A stretch of DNA of 64,000 nt from Bacteroidales bacterium. GTDB lineage: Bacteria; Bacteroidota; Bacteroidia; Bacteroidales; VadinHA17. The stretch covers positions 1 to 64,000 of the forward strand of contig JANTGF010000005.1 in the NCBI GenBank assembly GCA_024763075.1. Reading direction: 5' to 3'. The first letter of the stretch is position 1, and each line of letters opens with the position of its first letter. Under the pieces are notes generated by a model. That model had not been told where the DNA came from and searched no databases. It saw only the letters and a list, made by a program, of their open reading frames with translations. A program made the translations under genes and the position numbers. Below are positions 37,467-47,629 of the stretch, piece by piece.

Positions 37467-39816
37467 TGTAGAAAAAATAGGCAGTAATGGGGGAGGAAAG
37501 GCAAAAGGACTGGCATTCCTTGTAAATCAAGGAATGCGTATCCCTGATACTTTTGTTATTACTGAGCTGGATAAGAAAGAGTTGATGGATTTTCTTCAGT
37601 ATTTGCCTGATAAAGAATATGCCATCCGATCATCAGCAACAAAAGAGGATGGTGCTGAGTTTTCTTTTGCCGGACAGTTTGAAACCTACCTGAACATTAA
37701 GGGTGACAAAAGTATTTATGATGCTGTCGAAAAGTGCTTTAAATCAGCTGATTCAGAGAACGTTAGTGCTTACAAAAAAGAATTGCAAACAGAGGTTGGG
37801 GTGGAAATGAATGTGATCATACAGGAGATGGTCAGACCGGAAGTTTCTGGCGTGTTGTTTACCGCTGATCCTGTAAAAAACAGAGTAGATCGTATCAGTT
37901 TGAGTTTGTTACAGGGAGTGGGGGAGGATCTGATGTCAGGTCTGAAGAGTGGTGAGAATCTGTCATTATATAAACATTTTAAGTTTCTTCAAGACCTTCC
38001 GGAAAGTAAGTTATTAAGCAGGGAAAAGTTAAGAGAACTGGTGGAACTGGCCCTGGAGATTGAGAAAAAGTACGGACAACCTGCTGACCTTGAATGGGCA
38101 ATTGACCGGGAAGGCACGATCTGGTGGTTGCAGCTTCGTCCGGTTACAAGCCTGAAAACGGTTCATTTAAATGAACTTGACAGCACACCAAATGAGGATG
38201 ACCCGGTATATACCCGTGGAAATATCGGGGAAATGATGCCTGGACCGGTTACTCCGCTAACCCTCTCCACCTTTGGTGTGGCATTGGAATACGGATTGCA
38301 GGTATTTTATAAAAAAGTAGGAGCCATCCCTGGTTTCTCCAGTAAGAATATATTTGTCAGGAACTTTTACAATCATCTTTTCTTTGATTTGCGTGGCCTG
38401 TATAATGTAGCAAAGAAAGTAAAGCTTTCCACCAAAGAGAATGTTGATCTGGCTATTGTTGGGGAAATTGTTCCCGGAAATTCTGTTGAAATGGAAGTTT
38501 CGAATGCAAGAGGATGGCTGAATTTTATCAGGGTTCTGAAATATACCGGTTCTGCGGCTAAATCAGAGAAAAAGCTGAAATATCTGTATGAAAATTTCAG
38601 GATCATGGGTTCATCTGATATGGAAACCTGTTATAAGCAAATCAATAACAATCTTGAGGTATTGAATACGGCTTATGCTCTGCATTATGTTACTTCTTCA
38701 CAATCAGGTTCTTACTTCAGTGCTATTTTAAACATTTATTCAAAAGGAAAAACGCCTGAACCTGCCCATGTCGAGAAGGTAAGCAAGCTTTTTACCAATA
38801 TCCCGGATATTGAAAGCGTACAAGTGGTGAAAGCAATAGACCATTTGGCCGGAATCCTGGTAAAAGTTCCGGGAATTGAATTCCAGTTCCTGGAGGTACC
38901 CCTTGAAGATGCCCTTGATTTCTTGAAAAATACTGAAAATTCTCAGGTAAGATCTGCCTGGTCAGAATTTATGGAAAGGCATGGACATCGTTGTGTGAGA
39001 GAAGCTGAATTAAGAGAGAAGGAATGGGCTCTGGATCCGTCATCCATAGTTGAGGGGCTGAAAGCAAAAACCCTGCTTCTGTTTAACGGGGTGGTTAAAA
39101 AGCTAAACGGGTATGCAATGGAGCCGGTTGATCTTTTCAAAGATAAACTTGGATTCGTGGAAAGATCAGTTATTCGTCATCTTTTACCTAAAGCAAGGAA
39201 GGCAGTTGCACGGAGGGAGAAGACTAAAGCTTATGCCATTGGAGTACAGTATCAGTTTAAAAAAGCATATCGTCAATTGGCTGGTTTACTGGTTAGGGCA
39301 GGTTTATTAACAGATGAGGACCAGATATTTTTTCTTCAGCACAGGGAAATCGGAGAGCTGATAGAATCTCAGGATAAGAAATGGATTTCTGTTGCAAATG
39401 AAAGAAGAAGTATCTTTCCCGAGTACCAGAAAATGTCTTTTGCTGATGTTTCTTTTGGAATTCCGGTGCCGGTGGAAACAAATAAAGAAATGATGAATGG
39501 AGATTTGACGGGTGTTCCGGTAAGTCGTGGAATGGTGAAAGGCCGTGTACGTCTTGTCAGATCGATGGATGAGGCACGGTTACTTAAGGAGGGTGAAATT
39601 ATGGTAGCCAGGATGACGGATATTGGCTGGACTCCTTTTTATAGTGTAATTTCCGGTCTGATTACGGAAATTGGTAGCTCTTTATCCCATGGGGCTGTAG
39701 TGGCACGGGAATATGGTTTGCCGGCAGTTGTCAACATGAAAGGTGCCATGAAAAGTTTACAAACCGGACAAATGATCCGTCTGGATGCAATTAAGGGAAG
39801 GGTGGAACGAATCTGA
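37456..39816 (+). CDS. PEP/pyruvate-binding phosphotransferase, rifampicin phosphotransferase-like architecture
   Basis: N-terminal GGGKAKGLAFLVNQGMRIPDTFVIT, YAIRSSATKEDGAEFSFAGQFETYLN, VLFTADPV; C-terminal swivelling His motif SSLSHGAVVAREYGLPAVV; apparent TTG start overlapping the upstream gene. Confidence 0.83.
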   Translation: MITSVEKIGSNGGGKAKGLAFLVNQGMRIPDTFVITELDKKELMDFLQYLPDKEYAIRSSATKEDGAEFSFAGQFETYLNIKGDKSIYDAVEKCFKSADSENVSAYKKELQTEVGVEMNVIIQEMVRPEVSGVLFTADPVKNRVDRISLSLLQGVGEDLMSGLKSGENLSLYKHFKFLQDLPESKLLSREKLRELVELALEIEKKYGQPADLEWAIDREGTIWWLQLRPVTSLKTVHLNELDSTPNEDDPVYTRGNIGEMMPGPVTPLTLSTFGVALEYGLQVFYKKVGAIPGFSSKNIFVRNFYNHLFFDLRGLYNVAKKVKLSTKENVDLAIVGEIVPGNSVEMEVSNARGWLNFIRVLKYTGSAAKSEKKLKYLYENFRIMGSSDMETCYKQINNNLEVLNTAYALHYVTSSQSGSYFSAILNIYSKGKTPEPAHVEKVSKLFTNIPDIESVQVVKAIDHLAGILVKVPGIEFQFLEVPLEDALDFLKNTENSQVRSAWSEFMERHGHRCVREAELREKEWALDPSSIVEGLKAKTLLLFNGVVKKLNGYAMEPVDLFKDKLGFVERSVIRHLLPKARKAVARREKTKAYAIGVQYQFKKAYRQLAGLLVRAGLLTDEDQIFFLQHREIGELIESQDKKWISVANERRSIFPEYQKMSFADVSFGIPVPVETNKEMMNGDLTGVPVSRGMVKGRVRLVRSMDEARLLKEGEIMVARMTDIGWTPFYSVISGLITEIGSSLSHGAVVAREYGLPAVVNMKGAMKSLQTGQMIRLDAIKGRVERI

Positions 39817-39926
39817 TGCGCTACAGAATTTTTCAGAAAATCCTATTTACCAGTTGATTAACTCTGTGAAATATGCATTTTGGGTCATGCATTACATAAA
39901 GCAGACCGAAATACAAAATCGATGTA

Positions 39927-40013
39927 ATCCCGTGAGGATCAAAATGTGACTCCGCTGGAGTCAGGGTCATATAATATTATGCGGGTTACAATAATATGAC
40001 TCCTACGGAGTCA
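39927..40013. repeat. Cluster of REP-like short palindromes
   Basis: ATCC-cgtga-GGAT; TGACTCC-gct-GGAGTCA (39947-39963); TGACTCC-tac-GGAGTCA (39997-40013). Confidence 0.7.
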
Positions 40014-40099
40014 ACTGTCTATTCTGATTGCGACCAGAATGGATTGCATTCCTAAAATTGATACAAGTGCTTTGGTTCTCTAAGATTTGCAATGCGGGT

Positions 40100-40402
40100 C
40101 ATGTATTGCACAATACAGGAGTGGATGATATGAGCATCGGTACCGGAACAAGTTTTACTACACCTGAATTATCTGAAACAACTACGTACTATGCTGAGAA
40201 TGTAACTGGTGACTGTACAAGCGAGAGAGTTACTATAGTTGCAGCCCTAACTCCGGTTGGGGTAGATGAAGGTATATCTGTTAATGGAATAAGCATTTTC
40301 TGGTGATATCTCATTGGACTTGAGCGAATTAACTCGGGGAATGTATATTATTGAAGCAATAGTAAAGGAAACTGTATTCAGAAGTCTTATAAGCTTCCAT
40401 TA
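40100..40402 (+). pseudogene. Remnant of a T9SS-secreted surface protein (Ig-like segment plus C-terminal sorting domain, frameshifted)
   Basis: Frame 1: TSFTTPELSETTTYYAENVTGDCTSERVTIVAALTPVGVDEGISVNGISIF; shifted frame continues SGDISLDLSELTRGMYIIEAIVKETVFRSLISFH*. Confidence 0.65.
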
Positions 40403-40496
40403 GTAATGCATTTATTTTCATTTCACAAAACAGGAATAAAGAATTCTCACCATTGTATCTCAGGTTCGAAATGAACAGATTAAATATGACCTAGCA

Positions 40497-41921
40497 TTAT
40501 TCTTTTGACAGATAAAAATGAATGGCTTCTGCGGCCTGCTGTCCGGAAGCAATAGCCCTGACAACAAGAGAAGCACCACTTGCAGCGTCTCCAGCTGCAA
40601 AGACTTTAGCTTTGTTTGTTGCAAGTTCACTATTGGTCAGGATATTTCCTCTTTCGTCATATTCAATCCCAAGACCATCCAGTAAGCCTTCATGAACCGG
40701 TTGTGTAAAGCCTAGGGCCAGCAATACCAAATCTGCCTTATGAATCTCAATTGAGCCGGGTACTTCTTCCATAGACCAGGCACCTTCATCATTTTGAGTC
40801 CATTGTACCTCAACGGTTTCAATCTGATTTACAGTGCCATTTTTACAGATGAACTTTTTGGTATTTGTACTCCAGATTCGTTCGCATCCCTCTTCCTGTG
40901 AAGAAGAAGTCCGTAGTGTCTCGGGCCAAAAGGGCCAGGGATTATTTTCAGTTCTGGACTCCGGTGGTTTGGGCAATATCTCGATTTGTTTTACACTTTT
41001 CGCTCCCTGCCGGATTGCCGTTCCCACACAGTCGGAACCTGTATCACCGCCACCAATCACAATAACATGTTTGTTTTTAGCAGAGATTCTTTTTTTACCT
41101 GAAAAGTTTTTTCCTGCAATTATTTTGTTCTGCTGGGTCAGGTAATCCATAGCAAAATAAATACCTTCTGAATCTCTGCCGGGAACTTTAATGTCTCTGG
41201 GCTGCATGGCACCAACAGCAAGGCAAATGGCATCATAGTTTTTCAGTAACTCCTCATTGCTGATATCCGTTCCCACATTTACCTTTGTTTTTATCGTAAG
41301 ACCTTCTTCTTTCATTATCTTAAGTCTCCGGTCAATCACTGTTTTATTGAGTTTGAAATCAGGAATACCAAACCGAAGCAATCCTCCGGCCTTTTCATCT
41401 TTTTCAAAAAGTGTTACTTTATGTCCAAGGCGATTCAAACGGGAAGCTACGGTCAGTCCGGCTGGGCCGGAACCAATAACTGCCACTTTTTTTCCTGTTC
41501 TTTTCTTTGGGACCCGGGGTTTTATCAGACCGGCTTCAAATGATCTTTCGGCAATGGCCACTTCGTTCTCCCTGATAGTAACAGCTTCCTCATGTATGGC
41601 AAGAACGCAGGATTTTTCACAGGGCGCGGGGCACACTCTTCCTGTAAACTCAGGAAAATCATTCGTAAGCTGTAAAATTTCGATGGCTTCATCCAGATTT
41701 TTACGAAACAGGGCATCCTGCCACTCCGGAATACGACTGTTTATCGGGCAGGCCCAGTGGCAAAAAGGAATGCCACAATCCATACAACGGGAAGCCTGAA
41801 GTATCCTGTCTTCCGTATTCAGGGTTTGTTCTACTTCACTGAAATCCTGTATTCGTTCATCTACAGGTCGGTTTCCTGCATTTTTCCTTTTTACTTTAAT
41901 AAATCCTCTGGGGTCTCCCAT
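40497..41921 (-). CDS. gltD: Glutamate synthase small subunit
   Basis: RCMDCGIPFCHWACPINSRIPEW, GRVCPAPCEKSCVL, VIGSGPAGLTVASRLNRLGHKVTLFEK. Confidence 0.95.
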   Translation of the reverse strand: MGDPRGFIKVKRKNAGNRPVDERIQDFSEVEQTLNTEDRILQASRCMDCGIPFCHWACPINSRIPEWQDALFRKNLDEAIEILQLTNDFPEFTGRVCPAPCEKSCVLAIHEEAVTIRENEVAIAERSFEAGLIKPRVPKKRTGKKVAVIGSGPAGLTVASRLNRLGHKVTLFEKDEKAGGLLRFGIPDFKLNKTVIDRRLKIMKEEGLTIKTKVNVGTDISNEELLKNYDAICLAVGAMQPRDIKVPGRDSEGIYFAMDYLTQQNKIIAGKNFSGKKRISAKNKHVIVIGGGDTGSDCVGTAIRQGAKSVKQIEILPKPPESRTENNPWPFWPETLRTSSSQEEGCERIWSTNTKKFICKNGTVNQIETVEVQWTQNDEGAWSMEEVPGSIEIHKADLVLLALGFTQPVHEGLLDGLGIEYDERGNILTNSELATNKAKVFAAGDAASGASLVVRAIASGQQAAEAIHFYLSKE

Positions 41922-41948
41922 AATATTTCATTCAAAAGCGTTAATAAA

Positions 41949-44900
41949 TTATTCCGAATCAATGCTTCCGGCCCGCTGAAGCTTGATATTAATTTCTCTG
42001 ATCTTCTGTTCGTTCAGCACTTTTTTATATTCCAGGGGTGTAACCTTAACAAACCGGGGAAGATACATTTCCCAGTTGGTAAGTATTTTCTCAGCCAGCG
42101 GACTTTTGGTGTAGGTTAAATGGTTTGATATAAGTTCCTGTAATTCCTTAATGTCTTCATAGTCTGAGATACCACTTAGTTCCACCATATCTTTGTTGCA
42201 ATAATAAGGAAAATCACCTTCAATGTCCAGAACGTATGCTATGCCACCACTCATACCAGCTGCAAAGTTTCTTCCTGTGGGTCCGAGTACGGCGACACGA
42301 CCTCCTGTCATATACTCACATCCATGGTCACCGGCACCTTCAACCACAGCGATGGCTCCGCTGTTCCTCACACAAAACCGTTCACCGGCTACACCATTCA
42401 CATACAATTCACCGGATGTTGCGCCATATAAAATAGTATTTCCGGCAATAATATTTTTTTCAGGATCAAAAGGTACATTAGCGGGAGGATAGACAATGAT
42501 TCTTCCACCGGAAAGACCTTTTCCAAGATAATCATTTACATCACCCTCCAGACGGAAGGTCACTCCTTTTATCAGAAAAGCCCCGAAACTCTGACCGGCA
42601 GAGCCATAAAATTTACAATTAATGGTATCTTCAGGTAAACCTTCTGATCCATAGATCCGGGCAATTTTTCCGGAAAGCATGGCACCGGTTGAGCGGTCGG
42701 TATTGTGAATTTCTTTTGATACCCATATTTTCTCCTTGTTTCTGACGGCTTTTACAGATGACTTGATAATTTCCTTGTCAAGTATGGACTCCGGTCTTCC
42801 ACTATTTTCATATTTTTCCGTATATACCTGTTGGTCTTTAGGAGCAGCAAACGAAAGAATGGAAGATAGTTTCAGCTTATTGATTTTTGGTAAATGTGGT
42901 TCTTCATTCTTAAGCAGCAGGTCATTTCTTCCAACCAGGTCATCAAATTTCCGGATTCCCATTAACGCCATATACTCACGTACTTCCCGGGCCAGGAAAC
43001 TAAAATAATTAACCAGATGGTCTGCTTTCCCCCGGTACCTTTTTCTCAATTCCTTGTCCTGGGTTGCGATTCCTGCAGGGCAGGTATTCAGATGACATTT
43101 TCGCATCATCACGCAGCCTAAAACAATCAGGCTGGCAGTAGCAACACCAAACTCTTCTGCTCCAAGCAATCCTGCTATGATCACATCCCGGCCGGTTTTT
43201 ATTTGCCCGTCAGTTTGTAATTTTACCCTTTTGCGCAGTTTATTCAGGACCAGTGTTTGGTGTGTCTCAGCAAGTCCAAGTTCCCATGGTACTCCTGCAT
43301 GTTTAATCGAGCTGATCGGACTGGCTCCCGTTCCGCCATCCGTTCCGCTGATCACGATCAGATCTGCATAGGCCTTTGTCACACCAGCAGCAACCGTGCC
43401 TACTCCGTTTTCAGAAACCAGCTTTACACTGATTTTTGCCAGGGGATTAACCGATTTCAGGTCAAAGATCAGCTGTGCCAGATCTTCAATGGAATAAATA
43501 TCATGATGGGGGGGTGGAGAGATCAGGGTAATTCCCGGAAGTGAATTCCGGAGCCGTCCGATAATTTTATCTACTTTATAACCCGGAAGCTGTCCGCCTT
43601 CACCGGGTTTTGCTCCCTGTGCCACTTTGATCTGAATTTCATCAGCATTAACAAGATATTGTGCATTCACGCCAAAACGTCCGGAAGCAATCTGCTTGAT
43701 TGCACTTCTCCGGTTTTTGCCATCTCCCCGGTCAATGAACCTTTTAGGATCCTCACCGCCTTCTCCTGTGTTGCTTCGTCCTCCGATTCTGTTCATGGCA
43801 ATGGCCAGTGCTTCATGGGCTTCTCTACTGATTGAACCGTAAGACATAGCTCCGGTTACAAAACGTTTCAGTATATCTGATTCAGATTCTACTTCGGAAA
43901 TGTCTATGGGGTTTTTCTTAAAATCCAGCAAGCCCCTGATAAAATGCGGATGTCGCGTAATGTTGTCACTGAGCTGCGAGAATTCTTTATACTTTTTATA
44001 ATTATTTGTGGATGAAGCCCATTGAAGTAATCCAATGGCTTCAGGATCCCATGCATGGCGCTCTCCGTTTTTCCGGTAAGAGTAAACACCGGCGTGGACA
44101 GGAAGGGCTCCGTTCAGATCAGACTGAAAGGCCTTCTGATGATCCCGAATGGCGTCATTGGCTATTTCTTCCAGTCCGATTCCTCCAATCTTCGAGGGGG
44201 TCTTTTGAAAGTATTTGTCAATAAGTTCATTACTGATGCCTACAGCTTCAAATAATTGTGCGCCAAAATAGGACCGCAGCGTACTGATACCCATTTTCGA
44301 AATGATCTTCAGCAGGCCCTTGTTGATGGATTGAATGTAATTCTTTCTCGCCTGAGAGTACGGTGTGTTTATCTTACCTGACTCAACCAGATCATAAATT
44401 ATGGCATAGGAAAGATAAGGATTTACCACACTTGCCCCATATCCTATGAGCAATGCAAAATGGTGGACTTCCCTTGCTTCACCTGTTTCCACAATTAGAC
44501 CTGTTTGCATTCGTTTCTTTTTTGTGATCAAGTGGTGGTGAACAGCCGAAACGGCCAGAAGGGAAGGAATAGGCGCTTCTTCTTTAGATATCTTTTTATC
44601 GGAAAGGATGATAAAATTATTTTCTTCATCCACTGCTTTTTCTGCCTGAAGACAAAGATTCTCAAGTGCTTCTTCCAATCCTTTTGCACCTTCCTTAACC
44701 TTGAAAGCCATAGGAAGAATGACATTCGTAAAGGACGCATGTTTCAGGTCCTTGATTTTTCCAAGATCGGTGTTGGTAATTATCGGGCTTCTGAATTTTA
44801 CAAGCTTACAATGGCTGGCAGATTCTGAAAGCAGGTTTTTTTGAACAGAACCGATATAATTTGTAAGTGCCATCACCAGGCCTTCCCTGAGAGGGTCTAT

Positions 44901-46478
44901 GGCCGGGTTTGTAACCTGTGCAAACAACTGTCGGAAATAACTGAATAAACGCTGGGGCTTTTCGGAGAAAATGGCCATGGGTGTATCATTTCCCATGGAA
45001 CCCGTTGGTTCTTTTCCTTTTTCGGCCATACTTTTAATGATCGTCAGGATATCTTCTTTTGTATAGCCGAAGATTTTCAGGTAATCCCTGTAGTGTTCAC
45101 CAAGGGTCGAAGGCACTCTCTTTTTTACTTCTATATCCCTGAGTTCCAGACGATTCTCATTCAGCCAGTTCACATAAGGGCTACGTCGTGCCAGTTCTTC
45201 TTTAACCTCATTATTTGGAATGATGGTCCCCAGTTTGGTGTCCACCAGCAATATCTTCCCCGGTCGTAATCTTCCTTTCTCAATGATATCGGTATTATTG
45301 AAACTTTGGACCCCTGTTTCTGACCCCATAACGATAAGCTTATCTTTTGTTATCAGGTATCTGGAAGGCCTCAATCCGTTGCGGTCCAGTGTTCCGCCAA
45401 CATATCTTCCGTCGGTAAATAAAATGGCTGCCGGGCCATCCCAGGGCTCCATAAAAGTAGAGTGGTACTCATAAAAAGCTTTTAAACTTTTGGGTATGGG
45501 ATTTTTTTCATTCCAGGATTCAGGAATAAGCATACTTAAAGCATGGGGGATTGACCGGCCGGTCATGATCAGGAATTCAATGACATTATCAAGAGATGCC
45601 GAGTCACTTTTACCCGGCTCCACAACCGGAAATAACTTTTCAAGATCTTTTCTTAGAAGATCCGATTCAAGCAGGGATTCACGGGCCTTCATCCAGAGCC
45701 GGTTTCCTTTGATGGTATTGATTTCACCGTTATGCGCAATCAGCCGGAAAGGCTGTGCCAGATCCCAGGTAGGGAAGGTGTTGGTGCTAAATCTGGAGTG
45801 TACCATGGCAATGGCACTTTGGGTTTCCGGGTTTTTAAGGTCATTATAATATTCCGGTAGTTGCTCCGGGGTAAACATCCCTTTGTAAACCAGTATTTTG
45901 GAAGAGAGGCTGGCAATATAGAACTGTTTTTTTGATGGGAGATCTGTCATTCTGATCTCATTCTCAATTCTCTTTCTGATGATATACAATTCTCTTTCCA
46001 GGTCATCCTGTTCAAGGTTTGCAGAAACAAACAACTGAATGATCCGGGGTTCCGTTGAAAGTGCGATCTCTCCCAGGCAGGAATTATTTACCGGAACATC
46101 TCTGAAAGTGATAAAATTCAGATTCTCACTGGTAATAACCTTATTGATGATCTCTTTGATCTTTTCTTCTTCGGCATCATTGTGAGGGAGAAAAATAAGG
46201 CCGGTTCCGTATTTTCCCGGGGAGGGCAGGGGGATGCCTTCTTTCTCATACAATTTATGAGGAATTTGCAGTGTAATTCCGGCTCCGTCACCGGAAGAGT
46301 TATCTGCACTTTCAGCTCCCCTGTGAGCCATGTTCAGGAGAACCTCAAGTCCTTGTTTGATTATGTTATGAGATTTCTTTCCTTCAATATGTGCGACAAA
46401 GCCAATGCCACATGCATCATGCTCATTTTCAGATCGGTATAATGTGTTATTGTTGATTTCAAGGTCAGGCTCTTCCAT
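41949..46478 (-). CDS. gltB: Glutamate synthase large subunit
   Basis: 1509 aa; EHDACGIGFVAHIEGKKSH (GATase N-Cys region), SNTGEGGEDPKRF, GLAETHQTLVLNKLRKRV, C-terminal GXGXG beta-helix. Confidence 0.97.
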   Translation of the reverse strand: MEEPDLEINNNTLYRSENEHDACGIGFVAHIEGKKSHNIIKQGLEVLLNMAHRGAESADNSSGDGAGITLQIPHKLYEKEGIPLPSPGKYGTGLIFLPHNDAEEEKIKEIINKVITSENLNFITFRDVPVNNSCLGEIALSTEPRIIQLFVSANLEQDDLERELYIIRKRIENEIRMTDLPSKKQFYIASLSSKILVYKGMFTPEQLPEYYNDLKNPETQSAIAMVHSRFSTNTFPTWDLAQPFRLIAHNGEINTIKGNRLWMKARESLLESDLLRKDLEKLFPVVEPGKSDSASLDNVIEFLIMTGRSIPHALSMLIPESWNEKNPIPKSLKAFYEYHSTFMEPWDGPAAILFTDGRYVGGTLDRNGLRPSRYLITKDKLIVMGSETGVQSFNNTDIIEKGRLRPGKILLVDTKLGTIIPNNEVKEELARRSPYVNWLNENRLELRDIEVKKRVPSTLGEHYRDYLKIFGYTKEDILTIIKSMAEKGKEPTGSMGNDTPMAIFSEKPQRLFSYFRQLFAQVTNPAIDPLREGLVMALTNYIGSVQKNLLSESASHCKLVKFRSPIITNTDLGKIKDLKHASFTNVILPMAFKVKEGAKGLEEALENLCLQAEKAVDEENNFIILSDKKISKEEAPIPSLLAVSAVHHHLITKKKRMQTGLIVETGEAREVHHFALLIGYGASVVNPYLSYAIIYDLVESGKINTPYSQARKNYIQSINKGLLKIISKMGISTLRSYFGAQLFEAVGISNELIDKYFQKTPSKIGGIGLEEIANDAIRDHQKAFQSDLNGALPVHAGVYSYRKNGERHAWDPEAIGLLQWASSTNNYKKYKEFSQLSDNITRHPHFIRGLLDFKKNPIDISEVESESDILKRFVTGAMSYGSISREAHEALAIAMNRIGGRSNTGEGGEDPKRFIDRGDGKNRRSAIKQIASGRFGVNAQYLVNADEIQIKVAQGAKPGEGGQLPGYKVDKIIGRLRNSLPGITLISPPPHHDIYSIEDLAQLIFDLKSVNPLAKISVKLVSENGVGTVAAGVTKAYADLIVISGTDGGTGASPISSIKHAGVPWELGLAETHQTLVLNKLRKRVKLQTDGQIKTGRDVIIAGLLGAEEFGVATASLIVLGCVMMRKCHLNTCPAGIATQDKELRKRYRGKADHLVNYFSFLAREVREYMALMGIRKFDDLVGRNDLLLKNEEPHLPKINKLKLSSILSFAAPKDQQVYTEKYENSGRPESILDKEIIKSSVKAVRNKEKIWVSKEIHNTDRSTGAMLSGKIARIYGSEGLPEDTINCKFYGSAGQSFGAFLIKGVTFRLEGDVNDYLGKGLSGGRIIVYPPANVPFDPEKNIIAGNTILYGATSGELYVNGVAGERFCVRNSGAIAVVEGAGDHGCEYMTGGRVAVLGPTGRNFAAGMSGGIAYVLDIEGDFPYYCNKDMVELSGISDYEDIKELQELISNHLTYTKSPLAEKILTNWEMYLPRFVKVTPLEYKKVLNEQKIREINIKLQRAGSIDSE

Positions 46479-46496
46479 AAATATAAATTACGATAA

Positions 46497-47564
46497 TTAG
46501 TTATTCTTAATATAATTCTCAATCCAGTCACCCACTTCCGATGTTGATTTGGGACTTTCATTTGTCAAATCTTCCGTTACATAATTTTCTTCCAATGATT
46601 TTTCAACGGCATCCCTGATCAATTTTGCCTCATTCTGCAAATCAAAGGCATATTCAAACATCATGGCAGCCGAGAGAATGGTTCCGAGCGGGTTGGCAAT
46701 ATTTTTACCTGCTGCCTGGGGGTAGGAACCATGAATGGGTTCAAACACGGAGGTTAAAAGACCAATTGAAGCAGATGGCAACAGACCCATAGATCCGGTG
46801 ATGACACTGGCTTCATCAGTGAGGATATCTCCAAACATATTTTCAGTAACCATAACGTCAAATCTGCCCGGATTTTGGATCAACTGCATGGCTGCATTGT
46901 CTACAAACATAAAATCCATTTCGAGTGCTGGGTAATCTTTGGCCATTTCCTGTGCTGTTTCCCTCCATAATCTCGATGTAGCAAGTACGTTTGCTTTATC
47001 AACGACCATGAGTTTTCCGGAACGTTTTAAAGCATATTCAATCCCCAGCTTAACAATCCTTTCAACTTCATGCTTTGAATATACGGATGAATCATAAGCG
47101 GTTTTTCCATCTTCAGATCTTCCCTGGGGTTTTCCAAAATAGATACCTCCGGTTAATTCACGAAGAACGATAAAATCCACATTCTCTACAAGGTCCTTTC
47201 GGATGGGAGATTTGTCGATAAGCGATGGAAAAGTGGTTACGGGCCTTACATTCGCATACAATCCCAGTTTTTTCCGCATTGCCAGCAATCCCTGTTCGGG
47301 CCTGACTTTTGCTTTTGGATCGTTGTCATATTTCGGATCACCGATTGCGCCAAATAAAACAGCATCCGAAGCTTTGCATAATTCAAAAGTTTCATCCGGG
47401 AAGGGGTTTCCTGTCTGATCTATGGCCGTAGCACCCACGACTCCTTCAGTAAAACTAAGCTTATGACCAAATTTTTTTGCTATAGCCACTGTGGCTTTTT
47501 TAGCCTGATCTATAATTTCCGGGCCGATTCCGTCTCCGGCCAAAACTGCGATATTTAAATTCAT
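46497..47564 (-). CDS. leuB: 3-isopropylmalate dehydrogenase
   Basis: [52 protein letters not shown]. Confidence 0.96.
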   Translation of the reverse strand: MNLNIAVLAGDGIGPEIIDQAKKATVAIAKKFGHKLSFTEGVVGATAIDQTGNPFPDETFELCKASDAVLFGAIGDPKYDNDPKAKVRPEQGLLAMRKKLGLYANVRPVTTFPSLIDKSPIRKDLVENVDFIVLRELTGGIYFGKPQGRSEDGKTAYDSSVYSKHEVERIVKLGIEYALKRSGKLMVVDKANVLATSRLWRETAQEMAKDYPALEMDFMFVDNAAMQLIQNPGRFDVMVTENMFGDILTDEASVITGSMGLLPSASIGLLTSVFEPIHGSYPQAAGKNIANPLGTILSAAMMFEYAFDLQNEAKLIRDAVEKSLEENYVTEDLTNESPKSTSEVGDWIENYIKNN

Positions 47565-47629
47565 AGTTATCTCTTATATTAAATTTTAATCTTTCTTAAT
47601 TGAGTGGATTTCGTTCAGCAATGAATGCT

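Noticed and set aside
42223-46442. Numerous short plus-strand ORFs
   Set aside because: Antisense to gltB, which is an intact 1509-aa protein with all family motifs.
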